A stretch of DNA of 64,000 nucleotides. Origin: an uncultured Erythrobacter sp. (lineage in GTDB: Bacteria > Pseudomonadota > Alphaproteobacteria > Sphingomonadales > Sphingomonadaceae). Location of the stretch: positions 1,272,672 to 1,336,671 of the forward strand of contig CANMSD010000001.1 of NCBI GenBank assembly GCA_947500645.1, in the 5' to 3' direction. This document shows positions 55,241 to 63,860 of this stretch, piece after piece. The notes beneath the pieces are model-generated. The model did no database searches and was not told the origin of the DNA. It was given only the letters and a program-made list of their open reading frames with translations. Position 1 is the first letter of the stretch. The number at the start of each line of letters is the position of its first letter. Both the position numbers and the translations under genes were made by a program.

Positions 55241-55875
55241 GTCGTAAGCTCACGCAGGATAGCGCGCACCGGGCTTGCATCTGCACCCGCAATCGCCAGC
55301 GGGAGGGCGATAAGCTCGTACTCACCCGGCGGCACATCATCGAGTACCAGGCCTTCCAGAATGCGCATATCACCCGCCTTCACCTCGTGATGTGCATCCA
55401 TCGTCTTCGATGTTTCCGGATCTAGCGATGGCGCATCCGTACCAATCAACTGCACGCCCTCATCGCGCAGCCGTGCAATTACTGACGCCGAGATGGCCGT
55501 GAAATCGGAGTCCCATTCTTCATGTGGGAAGCGCTCATATGTGCGAATGACAACGCGGCGCGCTCCCTCAATCGCGGCCCAATCGAGATCGTTCTCCCGT
55601 ACGCTGTCACCCGCGTGTCGGGCGTCGACCACTATGCAGGGCCCCAGATACGGCTCAAGTTCGCATTGATCGCTGGCAATCCCCGCCGGATCATAATGGA
55701 GCGGCGCATCGCCATGTGTGCCCGTGTGTAGCGGCAACGACATCGCGCCGATATTGACTGGGCAGTCCGGCCCCATTTCTGCATGGCGGCTGACCTCTAC
55801 GGGAGGCTCGCCCGGCCAGAGTGGAATGTCGGGATGGATCCGTTGCGAAATATCCCAGATGCGGCGAGCCCTCAT
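55237..55875 (-). CDS. kynB: kynurenine formamidase (cyclase family)
   Basis: A 212-residue metal-dependent amidase that converts N-formyl-L-kynurenine to kynurenine and formate. The zinc-binding motif HTGTHGDAPLHY supplies His50, His54, Asp56 and His60; LIGTDAPSLDP is the second conserved block. I chose the ATG that overlaps the kynA stop (ATGA) and gives a family-typical length, over a GTG 12 bases earlier. It is the second enzyme of the kynurenine pathway, between kynA and kynU. Confidence 0.94.
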   Translation of the reverse strand: MRARRIWDISQRIHPDIPLWPGEPPVEVSRHAEMGPDCPVNIGAMSLPLHTGTHGDAPLHYDPAGIASDQCELEPYLGPCIVVDARHAGDSVRENDLDWAAIEGARRVVIRTYERFPHEEWDSDFTAISASVIARLRDEGVQLIGTDAPSLDPETSKTMDAHHEVKAGDMRILEGLVLDDVPPGEYELIALPLAIAGADASPVRAILRELTT

Positions 55876-56807
55876 GAATGTGGGCACTCCGAATAGTCAC
55901 CGCCTTCCTTCGGCGCAGTCATCCGCGTTCTCATTGCCCACAGTTCGGGGAAGAAGCTCAGATCCAGCGCCTTAACGAGGTAATTGACACCCGATGAACC
56001 GCCGGTCCCGTGCTTGTGGCCGATCACACGCGATACAGTCTTCATGTGTTTGAAGCGCCATTCCTGAAAATAGTATTCGAGCGCGGTGACCTTCTCGCCA
56101 AGCATGTAGAGACCCCAGTGCTCTTCCGGATTGGTGTAGATCGCAAGCCACGCTTGCTCGACCGCTTCGCTCGCCTCGTAAGGCTGCGACCAGTCGCGCG
56201 TGAGCTTGTTCTGAGGGATTTCGTGACCCGCACGCGCGAGCACCGCTAATACCTCATCATATAGCGACGCCTCGCCAAGCACCTTGGTCAGCCGTTCTTT
56301 CGCTTCATGATTGCTTTCGTGGACTAGGATAAGATCAGCGCGTTTCAGACCGAGCAGGAATTCAAGCTCGCGATATTGATGCGACTGAAATCCCGAGGCT
56401 TTGCGCAGGAAGCCGCGAAAGGTCATGAAATCATGCGGGCTCAGCGTCGCCAGAACCTCCCAGCTATGGATCATATGGCGCATGATCGTGGCGATGCGAT
56501 CGAGCGTTTTCCCCGCTCTACCCAACTTGTCCTCGCGAAGGGCCGCCATCGCTTCGCGCACCTCGTGCAGCATCAGCTTGATCCACAACTCCATGGTCTG
56601 ATGCATGATGATGAACAGCATCTCGTCCGGTTTGTCCGACACCGGAGCTTGGCTGGTGAGCAGCTGCTCTGTCTGTAGATGGCGACTGTAGGTAAGGCCG
56701 GCATCCCATTGGATTGTTTCGCCATCGATGGTCGCCTCAAAGGTCTCGACCCCGTCTTCGATACGGCGACGGATCGGACCATCATCAGGCAGTTTACTAT
56801 CGCTCAC
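55872..56807 (-). CDS. kynA: tryptophan 2,3-dioxygenase
   Basis: A 311-residue heme enzyme that opens the indole ring of L-tryptophan to N-formylkynurenine. Family blocks are TYSRHLQTEQLL, FIIMHQTMELWIKLML, SPHDFMTFRGFL, GFQSHQYRELE and SRVIGHKHGTGGSSGVNYL near the C-terminus. The start is GTG, overlapping the phhA stop (GTGA). It is somewhat longer than the shortest bacterial forms, with an N-terminal extension of about 25 residues that looks genuine. Confidence 0.94.
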   Translation of the reverse strand: MSDSKLPDDGPIRRRIEDGVETFEATIDGETIQWDAGLTYSRHLQTEQLLTSQAPVSDKPDEMLFIIMHQTMELWIKLMLHEVREAMAALREDKLGRAGKTLDRIATIMRHMIHSWEVLATLSPHDFMTFRGFLRKASGFQSHQYRELEFLLGLKRADLILVHESNHEAKERLTKVLGEASLYDEVLAVLARAGHEIPQNKLTRDWSQPYEASEAVEQAWLAIYTNPEEHWGLYMLGEKVTALEYYFQEWRFKHMKTVSRVIGHKHGTGGSSGVNYLVKALDLSFFPELWAMRTRMTAPKEGGDYSECPHS

Positions 56808-57646
56808 TGGCCACCATTTACAAACACCCTGTCGTCCTCATGGCTCTCACCCGGAGCCAACAAGGGCAACCCCTCGAGGCTTTTGTAGATCGAGGAGAGA
56901 CTGGTTGTTTCCATTTCTTCCAAGAGCGAGGCGAAGCTGTCGATGACAAAATAGGTGGGCTGGAATTTGTCGAACAGATAATCCGTGCGCATCATCCGCG
57001 GCAGATCAAAATGGAGCCGATGGGCCTTTTCGCTGGTAATAGCATGGACGGTTTCGGCGTAACTCGACAGCAGGCCGGCGCCATAAGCCTTCACGCCCAC
57101 CCCTTCGCGGATCAGGCCAAATTCGACCGTGTGCAGGTAAAGGCGCCCCAATAGGTCCGCCATACCCTGATTATGCGCTCGCAGGCCTGCTCGGCCATAG
57201 GCGGCCATGAAATCGCCAAAGGTGCGATCGACGAACATCGGCAAATGGCCAAAGACGTCGTGAAACATGTCCGGCTCGTCATTGTAGTCGAGCGATGAAT
57301 GCTGACGCAGAAAGTTCGCGACCGGAAAGCGGCGCTCGGACAGATGTTTGAAAAACGCATCGTTGGGTATGACGCCGGTGACGGCAATAGCCTGCCAGCC
57401 GGTTGCAGCAAGGAAGCGCGGATTGAATTCGCTGTAGTCGGGGATCCCGCCATCGGCGAGCCCTAGTGTGGAGAGACCATCGAGAAATGCCTCGGATGCC
57501 AAACCCTGGAGCGCTTTTGATTGACGGGTGACCAGATCACGCCAGCGAGAATGCTCATTCTGCGTGAAATCGTCCCAATCTTGCGGCACGGACCAGTCCG
57601 CAGCTGCGCCTTGCGGCGGCTCATCGAAGATATGAAGTTCTTGCAC
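56804..57646 (-). CDS. phhA: phenylalanine 4-monooxygenase (aromatic amino acid hydroxylase)
   Basis: A 280-residue single-domain, non-heme iron enzyme of the bacterial PhhA type. The iron ligands are His129 and His134 in FHDVFGHLPMF and Glu175 in LHTVEFGLIR, and GWQAIAVTGVIP is the pterin region. It uses tetrahydropterin and O2 to make tyrosine. It leads the operon phhA-kynA-kynB-kynU, in which each start overlaps the previous stop. The usual companion phhB (pterin-4a-carbinolamine dehydratase) is not here. A tryptophan 5-hydroxylase activity is a remote alternative, given the tryptophan genes that follow. Confidence 0.93.
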   Translation of the reverse strand: MQELHIFDEPPQGAAADWSVPQDWDDFTQNEHSRWRDLVTRQSKALQGLASEAFLDGLSTLGLADGGIPDYSEFNPRFLAATGWQAIAVTGVIPNDAFFKHLSERRFPVANFLRQHSSLDYNDEPDMFHDVFGHLPMFVDRTFGDFMAAYGRAGLRAHNQGMADLLGRLYLHTVEFGLIREGVGVKAYGAGLLSSYAETVHAITSEKAHRLHFDLPRMMRTDYLFDKFQPTYFVIDSFASLLEEMETTSLSSIYKSLEGLPLLAPGESHEDDRVFVNGGQ

Positions 57647-58137
57647 TTTGGTATTCAGCCTATCTCTTGTGCTGCATCCCTAGCATCGCTTTGCGCAGAA
57701 ATCCCACCCATTTGCTCCTCCATCTGCGTCACGGCGCCCTGTCGGTTCCCATGTCGAACGAGCCATCAAGTAGGTCAGCGACTCGAAGCCAGTGGTGGCT
57801 GAAACACTCATCTCATCGCAAGTAAGGCTTAGTTAGTGTTTTGTTAGCTAACCTATTTCGCAGAGCGGGCTTGCGAAACCGTGGTGGCCGACATCCAAAA
57901 TGGTTCCCGCCACCCACAACTCTTCGGTCACTCGGTGTGCGAAGCGCGATGAGGTGAGTTTGGAGCCTAGTGACAATTGACAATTTGTTCGGACAATCGC
58001 GGTAGTTACCTCCTCCTGAAGTAATGAAAACCGCGTTAGCCTTTATGATTAGGAACTGGTTGCATCGCTCCTGTTAGCGAAGTGGTCGACCTACACACAC
58101 CCCGCCAATCAGGCGGCGATTCTGGAGCCAGACCAGT
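57647..58137. promoter_or_regulatory. divergent promoter region between phhA and the DUF1800 gene
   Basis: About 490 bases with no convincing gene. Left part: a 10-base palindrome GTTAGCTAAC at 57843-57852, about 200 bases upstream of phhA. Right part: three GACAAT direct repeats between 57972 and 57997, including a TTGACA that could be a -35 box for the rightward gene, although I found no well-spaced -10. GGAG lies 10 bases before the DUF1800 start. Confidence 0.45.
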
Positions 58138-59988
58138 ATGAGTGAAGACGTTATCGACGCCCCGGTGCAGCTTGGACAGGACAATGTCAGGCCACAAACG
58201 GATGAAACTGACGGCGCGGGCAAATCCGCCGCGTCCCAGGCCAGCAAGATCGGCCTCGTCTCAACGCTCGCGGTCGCAACCGCGGCATGCGGCGGCGGTG
58301 GCGGCGGAAGCAACGGCGGCGGAGGCGGTGCGCCTCCTACTGGTGGTGGAGGTGGAACTCCCCCACCCGTTGTTGTCGCGCCGCAGACCGATCAAGAGGC
58401 TGCACGCTTTTTGCTTCAAGCATCTCTGTCCGCATCGACTGCCGAGATATCGTCGTTGCGCTCCGAAGGCTTCGAGCCCTGGTTGGACCGCCAGATGAGC
58501 CGAAACAACGATCAAAGCGCACGTGAGTATTTTAGTTCTCGCGGCTTTGATCAAGTCAACGATGAACGGTACTATTTCAATTCGCGCATCGGCGACAACA
58601 TGATCTGGAGCCAATTGCTCGACGGCGGTAGCCCGGTTCGCAAACGTGCCGCACTGGCATTGTCAGAATTCTTCGTCGTCTCGCTCAACAGCATAAACAA
58701 TGTCTGGCGCAGCCAGGCTATGGGCGAATACTGGGATATCCTGAACGAAAACGCTTTTGGCAATTTCCGCGAATTGCTTGAGGCGATCACTCTCAACCCG
58801 GCGATGGGCCTATATCTCAACACGTTAGGCAATCGCAAAGCAGACCCAAATACTGGGCGCGTACCAGATGAAAATTTTGGCCGCGAGATCATGCAATTGT
58901 TCACGATCGGATTGTTTGAGCTCAACAATGACGGGACTGTGAGGACCAACGGCGGACAACCCATCGAGACCTATGACAATGACGATGTAACGGGTATCTC
59001 GAAGGTCTTCACCGGTTACGATTACGACTACAACGGGATCGACTTCACGCCGGAGACCAGGGGCAGTGGTCAAATTCCCGACCCCGATTACACCCGTCAA
59101 CCGATGACGGCGGATCCGTCGCGTTGGCGGAGGCCGCGCAACGACAGCCTGCACTCTGACGCGGAGAAAAGCTTCCTCGGGATCACAATCCCAGCCAATA
59201 CCGGACCTGAGGAGTCGCTGCGGGTCGCGCTAGACACTCTGTTCAACCATCCGAACGTCGGTCCGTTTTTCGGCAAACAAATGATCCAGCGGCTGGTTAC
59301 CAGCAATCCTTCTCCATCTTACGTGAACCGCGTCGCAAGCGTCTTTAACGACAATGGCAGCGGCGTGCGCGGCGATCTGCGTGCAGTGTTTAAGGCAATC
59401 CTGCTGGACGATGTGGCGCTCTCAAGCGTCAACATAACAAATGCTAACTTTGGTAAGCTTCGTGAGCCCATGCTGCGTCTTACCCAATGGGGACGAACCT
59501 TCGGTGTCCAATCGACATCGGGCAACTTCGACATCGGAAATACGTCAGACACCGTCAATCGCATCGGCCAGGCTCCGCTACGCTCGCCTTCGGTGTTCAA
59601 CTTCTTCCGTCCCGGCTACGTTCCTGCTGGATCCCAAGCGGCCGATCGCAATCTGCTTGCTCCCGAATTTCAGCTCGTGAACGAGACATCCGTGGCTGGC
59701 TACGTCAACCAGATGGAGGGCGTCATTGCCGGTACGAACTGGGCTCGCGATTTGCAGCCGCAGTACACTGCCGAACTCGATATAGCTGACAACAGCACTG
59801 CATTGCTCGACCGGCTAGATCTGCTCCTGACGGCTGGTCAATTGAGCGACAACACACGCTCGATCATCCAGCCGGTCCTGGACGAGATCGACGTGACCGC
59901 CACCAGCGATAATGACACCAAACTCAGCCGTATTCACCTAGCGGTTCTGCTGATCATGGCGTCAAATGACTATCTCGTACAAAAATAA
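58138..59988 (+). CDS. DUF1800-family protein, probable lipoprotein
   Basis: A 616-residue protein. After a polar head of about 37 residues there is a short hydrophobic stretch ending ATAAC, then an extreme Gly run (GGGGGGSNGGGGG) and a Pro-rich linker, so the domain may be lipid-anchored on a flexible tether; the long head makes the lipoprotein assignment tentative. The DUF1800 domain fills residues about 80-616, with RFLLQASLSAS, KRAALALSEFF, NFGREIMQLFTIGL and LREPMLRLTQW. The family is of unknown function and is nearly always paired with a DUF1501 gene, as here 10 bases downstream. Confidence 0.87.
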   Translation: MSEDVIDAPVQLGQDNVRPQTDETDGAGKSAASQASKIGLVSTLAVATAACGGGGGGSNGGGGGAPPTGGGGGTPPPVVVAPQTDQEAARFLLQASLSASTAEISSLRSEGFEPWLDRQMSRNNDQSAREYFSSRGFDQVNDERYYFNSRIGDNMIWSQLLDGGSPVRKRAALALSEFFVVSLNSINNVWRSQAMGEYWDILNENAFGNFRELLEAITLNPAMGLYLNTLGNRKADPNTGRVPDENFGREIMQLFTIGLFELNNDGTVRTNGGQPIETYDNDDVTGISKVFTGYDYDYNGIDFTPETRGSGQIPDPDYTRQPMTADPSRWRRPRNDSLHSDAEKSFLGITIPANTGPEESLRVALDTLFNHPNVGPFFGKQMIQRLVTSNPSPSYVNRVASVFNDNGSGVRGDLRAVFKAILLDDVALSSVNITNANFGKLREPMLRLTQWGRTFGVQSTSGNFDIGNTSDTVNRIGQAPLRSPSVFNFFRPGYVPAGSQAADRNLLAPEFQLVNETSVAGYVNQMEGVIAGTNWARDLQPQYTAELDIADNSTALLDRLDLLLTAGQLSDNTRSIIQPVLDEIDVTATSDNDTKLSRIHLAVLLIMASNDYLVQK

Positions 59989-59998
59989 GGGGCGCAAA

Positions 59999-61429
59999 AT
60001 GTATATTGGCAAAGGCAACGAACTCTCGCGCCGCGCATTCATGCGTCGCTCCGGCCAGCTTGCAGGTGCAGGCGTGGCTTCATCATACGCACTCGGTCTC
60101 GCCGGCATCGGAGAAGCAGCCGCTTTCTCGTCCGCTGGCGGCTATAAGGCGCTGGTCTGCGTTTTCCTTTATGGAGGCAACGATCATGGCAATACGCTAA
60201 TCCCGTACGACACGGCTAACTATGATCGCTATGCGGCCATTCGCGGCGGCCAGGGTCAGCAAGGCGGTGGGATTGCCATTCCGCGTGCGAACCTAGCGCC
60301 GACCGTGCTGAACCCGTCGGGCAATCAGACCCTAACCGACGACATCCAGTATGCGCTTGCGCCTACAATGCCTCGGCTTAAAGCACGCTTTGACCAAGGC
60401 GCTATGGCTCCTCTGTTGAACGTCGGCCCACTCATTGTTCCGCTCACGCGCGCGCAATATGATAGCCGCAACAATGCGTCCTTCCCGCGTCCGGCGAAGC
60501 TCTTCTCGCACAACGACCAGCAATCGACGTGGCAAAGTTCGCAACCGGAAGGATCGGTAACCGGCTGGGGTGGCCGAATGGGTGATCTAGCTCAGTCGAG
60601 CAACACCAACTCGATGTTCACCCTGATGAATGCGACTGGCAATGCCGTCTTTATGACTGGCGAGACTGCCGCCCCATACAAAGTTTCGAATAATGGTGCG
60701 ACACTGTTCCGCGGCCTGGATCGCGGTCGCGTCTATCGCTCCCAATCGGCATCCGCCGCTCTCGACAGCCTGCTCCGCGCAAGCAATGGAAACGTGCTGG
60801 AAGCCGACTATTCGATGATTAACGCCCGCTCTATCGAGTACGGCGGTTTCATCAGCGACGCTCTTGAGAACACCACCGTCAGCACTGATTTTGGTCAGGG
60901 GAATCGCTTGGCCGATCAACTCTCCGTGGTTGCCCGGCTCATTGCGGCACGAAATCGCCTGGGCGTGACACGCCAGGTATTCATGGTTGGCATGGGCGGC
61001 TTCGACAACCACGATGGATTGATCGGGCGACATGACGGTTTGTTGGACCAAGTCGATTTTGCGCTTGATGCCTTTTACCAGGCGACGCTCGACCTCGGCA
61101 TCTCAGAACAGGTGGCAACTTTCACCGCTTCCGATTTTGGCCGCACGTTGGCTTCGAATGGGGACGGCTCCGACCATGGCTGGGGCAGCCACCACTTCAT
61201 CGTGGGTGGCGGTGTGAATGGCGGACGCTTCTACGGAACGGCACCGCAAGTCTCGGTGGACAGTGACGATCAGGTCGGCCGCGGGCGCTTGCTGCCGACC
61301 GCGTCGGTTGATGAGTATTCGTCAACCCTGGCGCAATGGTTTGGCGTGAGCTCATCTGAGCTACCTTCTATCGCGCCTAACATTGGCCGTTTTGCAAGCC
61401 CCGACCTCGGATTCATGCAGACTACCTAA
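59999..61429 (+). CDS. DUF1501-family protein with Tat signal
   Basis: A 476-residue protein. LSRRAFMRRSG near residue 10 followed by a hydrophobic segment is a twin-arginine signal, so it is exported folded. The rest is the DUF1501 domain, related to the sulfatase/alkaline phosphatase fold, with VCVFLYGGNDHGNTLIPYD near the start and SDFGRTLASNGDGSDHGWG with LDQVDFALDAFY towards the end; the Asp/His residues could bind metal. I chose the ATG with AAGGGG 7 bases before it, just after the DUF1800 stop, rather than a start inside that gene. The pair ends at a strong terminator. Confidence 0.88.
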   Translation: MYIGKGNELSRRAFMRRSGQLAGAGVASSYALGLAGIGEAAAFSSAGGYKALVCVFLYGGNDHGNTLIPYDTANYDRYAAIRGGQGQQGGGIAIPRANLAPTVLNPSGNQTLTDDIQYALAPTMPRLKARFDQGAMAPLLNVGPLIVPLTRAQYDSRNNASFPRPAKLFSHNDQQSTWQSSQPEGSVTGWGGRMGDLAQSSNTNSMFTLMNATGNAVFMTGETAAPYKVSNNGATLFRGLDRGRVYRSQSASAALDSLLRASNGNVLEADYSMINARSIEYGGFISDALENTTVSTDFGQGNRLADQLSVVARLIAARNRLGVTRQVFMVGMGGFDNHDGLIGRHDGLLDQVDFALDAFYQATLDLGISEQVATFTASDFGRTLASNGDGSDHGWGSHHFIVGGGVNGGRFYGTAPQVSVDSDDQVGRGRLLPTASVDEYSSTLAQWFGVSSSELPSIAPNIGRFASPDLGFMQTT

Positions 61430-61430
61430 T

Positions 61431-61492
61431 GCAAAAAGAGAGGGACTCAGCGCAGCGCCGCAGAGCCCCTCCCTTTTTGCTGGTTTTTTTTG
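61431..61492 (+). terminator. strong Rho-independent terminator after the DUF1501 gene
   Basis: A long hairpin with outer arms GCAAAAAG/CTTTTTGC, inner pairing GAGGG/CCCTC and CTC/GAG with two mismatches, followed by a run of eight T. It begins right after the stop codon and ends 8 bases from the end of the convergent acyl-CoA dehydrogenase gene. The A-rich left arm means it could work in both directions. Confidence 0.9.
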
Positions 61493-61499
61493 AGCCGCG

Positions 61500-62636
61500 T
61501 CACGTGTTGGCGAGCGCGATATGCCGCTTCATGTGATGATCAATGTTGCCGAACTCATTGTCGAAGATCGTCAGACGCTTGAAGTAATGCCCAATGGCAT
61601 ATTCATCGGTCATACCATTGCCGCCATGAATCTGGATCGCTTCCTGCCCGATATGATGCGCCGCTTGGCCGATCCGCACCTTCGCCGCAGAGACAGCGAG
61701 CTTACGCTCCCGCTCATCCGCATCGAGGTTAAGTGTCGCCAGATAGGTCATTGAGACGGCTTGCTCATACTCTGTGTACATGTCGACCATGCGATGTTGC
61801 AGCACTTGGAACGATCCGATTGGCACGCCAAACTGCTTGCGCTCACGCGAGTAATCGACGGTCATGGTGTGCGCGACTTTCATCGCGCCGCATATTTCTG
61901 CGGACTGCGCAGCTATCGCTTCGTCTGTGACGAGTTCGATTAGCGGTAAGCCATTTCCCTCTTCGCCGATCAACGCCTCGACTGGGATGCTGGCGTTCTC
62001 AAAGAACACTTCCGACGCGCGGCGGCCATCAACCGTGGCATAATCGCGCGTCACCACGCCATCTGCGCTCTTGTTGATCACGAAGACAGACACGCCCTCG
62101 CTGTCGGTGAGGTCGCCCGATGTGCGCGCAGTGACCACTAGATGCGTCGCCCAGGGCGCGCCTATCACAACCGCCTTGTGGCCGTTGAGGACATAGCCAG
62201 AGCCGTCCTTCTTCGCCGTGGTCTCTAGGTTTGCATAATCATAGCGCCCGCGCGGCTCTGCATAGGCAAAGGCAAAGATGCGGCTGCCATCGACGATCCC
62301 GCCAATGTGCTCTTCCTTTTGCGCGTCAGTGCCCGCGTGCTTCAGGAACCCGCCAGCGCACACCACGGTTGGAACAAACGGCTCCACCACCAGGCCCTTG
62401 CCGAATTCTTCCATCACGATCATAGCATCGACCGCGCCGCCGCCAAAGCCGCCATCGGCCTCCGCAAATGGCATACCGAGCAGGCCCAGCTCAGCGAGCT
62501 GCGCCCATATCTCTGGCTGCCATCCGCTTTCGCTGGTGATCGCCTTCTGCCGCGTTTCCCAATCGTAATTCTCGCGCACCAGCCGGTTCAGGCTGTCGCG
62601 CACCATGTCTTGTTCTTCAGTGAAGTTGAAATCCAC
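61500..62636 (-). CDS. acyl-CoA dehydrogenase family protein (second subunit-like)
   Basis: A 378-residue flavoprotein with the three acyl-CoA dehydrogenase domains: helical N-terminal (FTEEQDMVRDSLNRLV), beta (FAYAEPRGRYDYANLETT, where the usual SEPxAGSD motif is degenerate) and helical C-terminal (GVPIGSFQVLQHRMVDMY, IQIHGGNGMTDEYAIG). The C-terminal loop that normally carries the catalytic Glu reads IFDNEFGN. It lies 27 bases downstream of another acyl-CoA dehydrogenase gene; such pairs often form mixed tetramers in sterol or branched acyl-CoA breakdown. The substrate is unknown. Confidence 0.9.
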   Translation of the reverse strand: MDFNFTEEQDMVRDSLNRLVRENYDWETRQKAITSESGWQPEIWAQLAELGLLGMPFAEADGGFGGGAVDAMIVMEEFGKGLVVEPFVPTVVCAGGFLKHAGTDAQKEEHIGGIVDGSRIFAFAYAEPRGRYDYANLETTAKKDGSGYVLNGHKAVVIGAPWATHLVVTARTSGDLTDSEGVSVFVINKSADGVVTRDYATVDGRRASEVFFENASIPVEALIGEEGNGLPLIELVTDEAIAAQSAEICGAMKVAHTMTVDYSRERKQFGVPIGSFQVLQHRMVDMYTEYEQAVSMTYLATLNLDADERERKLAVSAAKVRIGQAAHHIGQEAIQIHGGNGMTDEYAIGHYFKRLTIFDNEFGNIDHHMKRHIALANT

Positions 62637-62663
62637 GTAATGTCTCCCGCGTGTCCTGAGACC

Positions 62664-63860
62664 TTAAAGGCCCAAGATCATCTTGGTGATAATGTTGCGC
62701 TGGATCTCGTTCGATCCCCCGTAGATCGAGGTTTTGCGCATATTGAAATAGCTCGCAGCGGAATGCTCCGCATAGGCGGGGCCAACCGGATATTCGTTCG
62801 ATCCGGCATCGGACACACTCGGATAGAACGGGGTGCCATAATGGCCGACCGCTTCGAGAGTGAGTTCGGTCAGGCGCTGCTGAATCTCGGTACCCTTGAT
62901 CTTGAGGATCGAGCTTTCCGGACCCGGGCCCTTACCCGCCTGTTCACCGGCCAGCGTGCGCAGCTCCGTGATTTCCAGCGCGGAAAGGTCAATTTCCAGC
63001 TGGCTGACTTTGCGCGCGAAATCGAAATCGCTCATCAGCGGCGCGCCGTCCATCTGCTCTGACTTGGCAATATCGCGGAGCTGCTCAACGCCGCGTTTGG
63101 AGCGAGCAACGCCGGCAATACCGCTGCGCTCATGCGCGAGCAGGAATTTGGCGTAGGTCCAGCCCATGTTCTCTTGCCCGACGAGATTTTCGACCGGAAC
63201 TCGAACATCGGTGAGCCAGGTTTCATTGACCTCATATCCGCCGTCGATCAGCTTGATCGGACGCACTTCAATGCCCGGCGATTTCATATCGACCAGAATG
63301 AAACTGATGCCTTGCTGCGGTTTAGCCGCATCTGGATCGGTGCGGCACAGGAAGAAGCCCCAATCGGCGTGCTGGGCCAGTGTGGTCCAGGTCTTCTGAC
63401 CGTTGATCACATAGTGATCGCCATCGCGCACGGCTGTGGTCTTTAGCGAGGCAAGATCCGAACCGGCGCCCGGCTCGCTATAGCCCTGACACCACCAGAC
63501 ATCGCCGCTGCGGATCCCGGGCAAGTGCTGCTCTTTCTGAGCGTCATTTCCGAATGTGTAGATCACGGGGCCGACCATCGAGACACCGAATGGCAGCGGC
63601 ATAACCGCGTTCGCCCTCGCATTCTCTTCGGACCAGATATAGCGCTGTGTCGGCGTCCAGCCCGTGCCGCCATATTCGACCGGCCAAGCTGGAACTGACC
63701 AGCCCTTCTCGCCCAGTACCTTGTGCCACGCGACCATATCTTCCGGATCAAGATCGTCTCGCTGAGTCAATCCCTCAAGCTGCTTGGGGTAATTCTCTTC
63801 GATAAAGGCGCGCACTTCGTCGCGAAACGCCAGCTCTTCGGGGCTAAACTCCAGATTCAT
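62664..63860 (-). CDS. acyl-CoA dehydrogenase family protein (first subunit-like)
   Basis: A 398-residue flavoprotein of normal length. WPVEYGGTGW, CQGYSEPGAGSDLASL (FAD and substrate contacts), GQKTWTTLAQHADW and the C-terminal IYGGSNEIQRNIITKMILGL are clear family motifs. The position of the medium-chain enzyme's catalytic Glu (IYEG) is Gly here, as in several dehydrogenases whose base lies elsewhere or in a partner subunit. It is probably co-transcribed with the next gene. It should catalyse alpha,beta-dehydrogenation of an acyl-CoA and pass electrons to ETF. The remaining 140 bases to the window end show no gene. Confidence 0.92.
   Translation of the reverse strand: MNLEFSPEELAFRDEVRAFIEENYPKQLEGLTQRDDLDPEDMVAWHKVLGEKGWSVPAWPVEYGGTGWTPTQRYIWSEENARANAVMPLPFGVSMVGPVIYTFGNDAQKEQHLPGIRSGDVWWCQGYSEPGAGSDLASLKTTAVRDGDHYVINGQKTWTTLAQHADWGFFLCRTDPDAAKPQQGISFILVDMKSPGIEVRPIKLIDGGYEVNETWLTDVRVPVENLVGQENMGWTYAKFLLAHERSGIAGVARSKRGVEQLRDIAKSEQMDGAPLMSDFDFARKVSQLEIDLSALEITELRTLAGEQAGKGPGPESSILKIKGTEIQQRLTELTLEAVGHYGTPFYPSVSDAGSNEYPVGPAYAEHSAASYFNMRKTSIYGGSNEIQRNIITKMILGL

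Noticed and set aside
7110..57646. Functional link between the tryptophan halogenases and the kynurenine operon
   Set aside because: They are 40 kb apart, with no shared motif found; the halogenase family name does not show that free tryptophan is the substrate.
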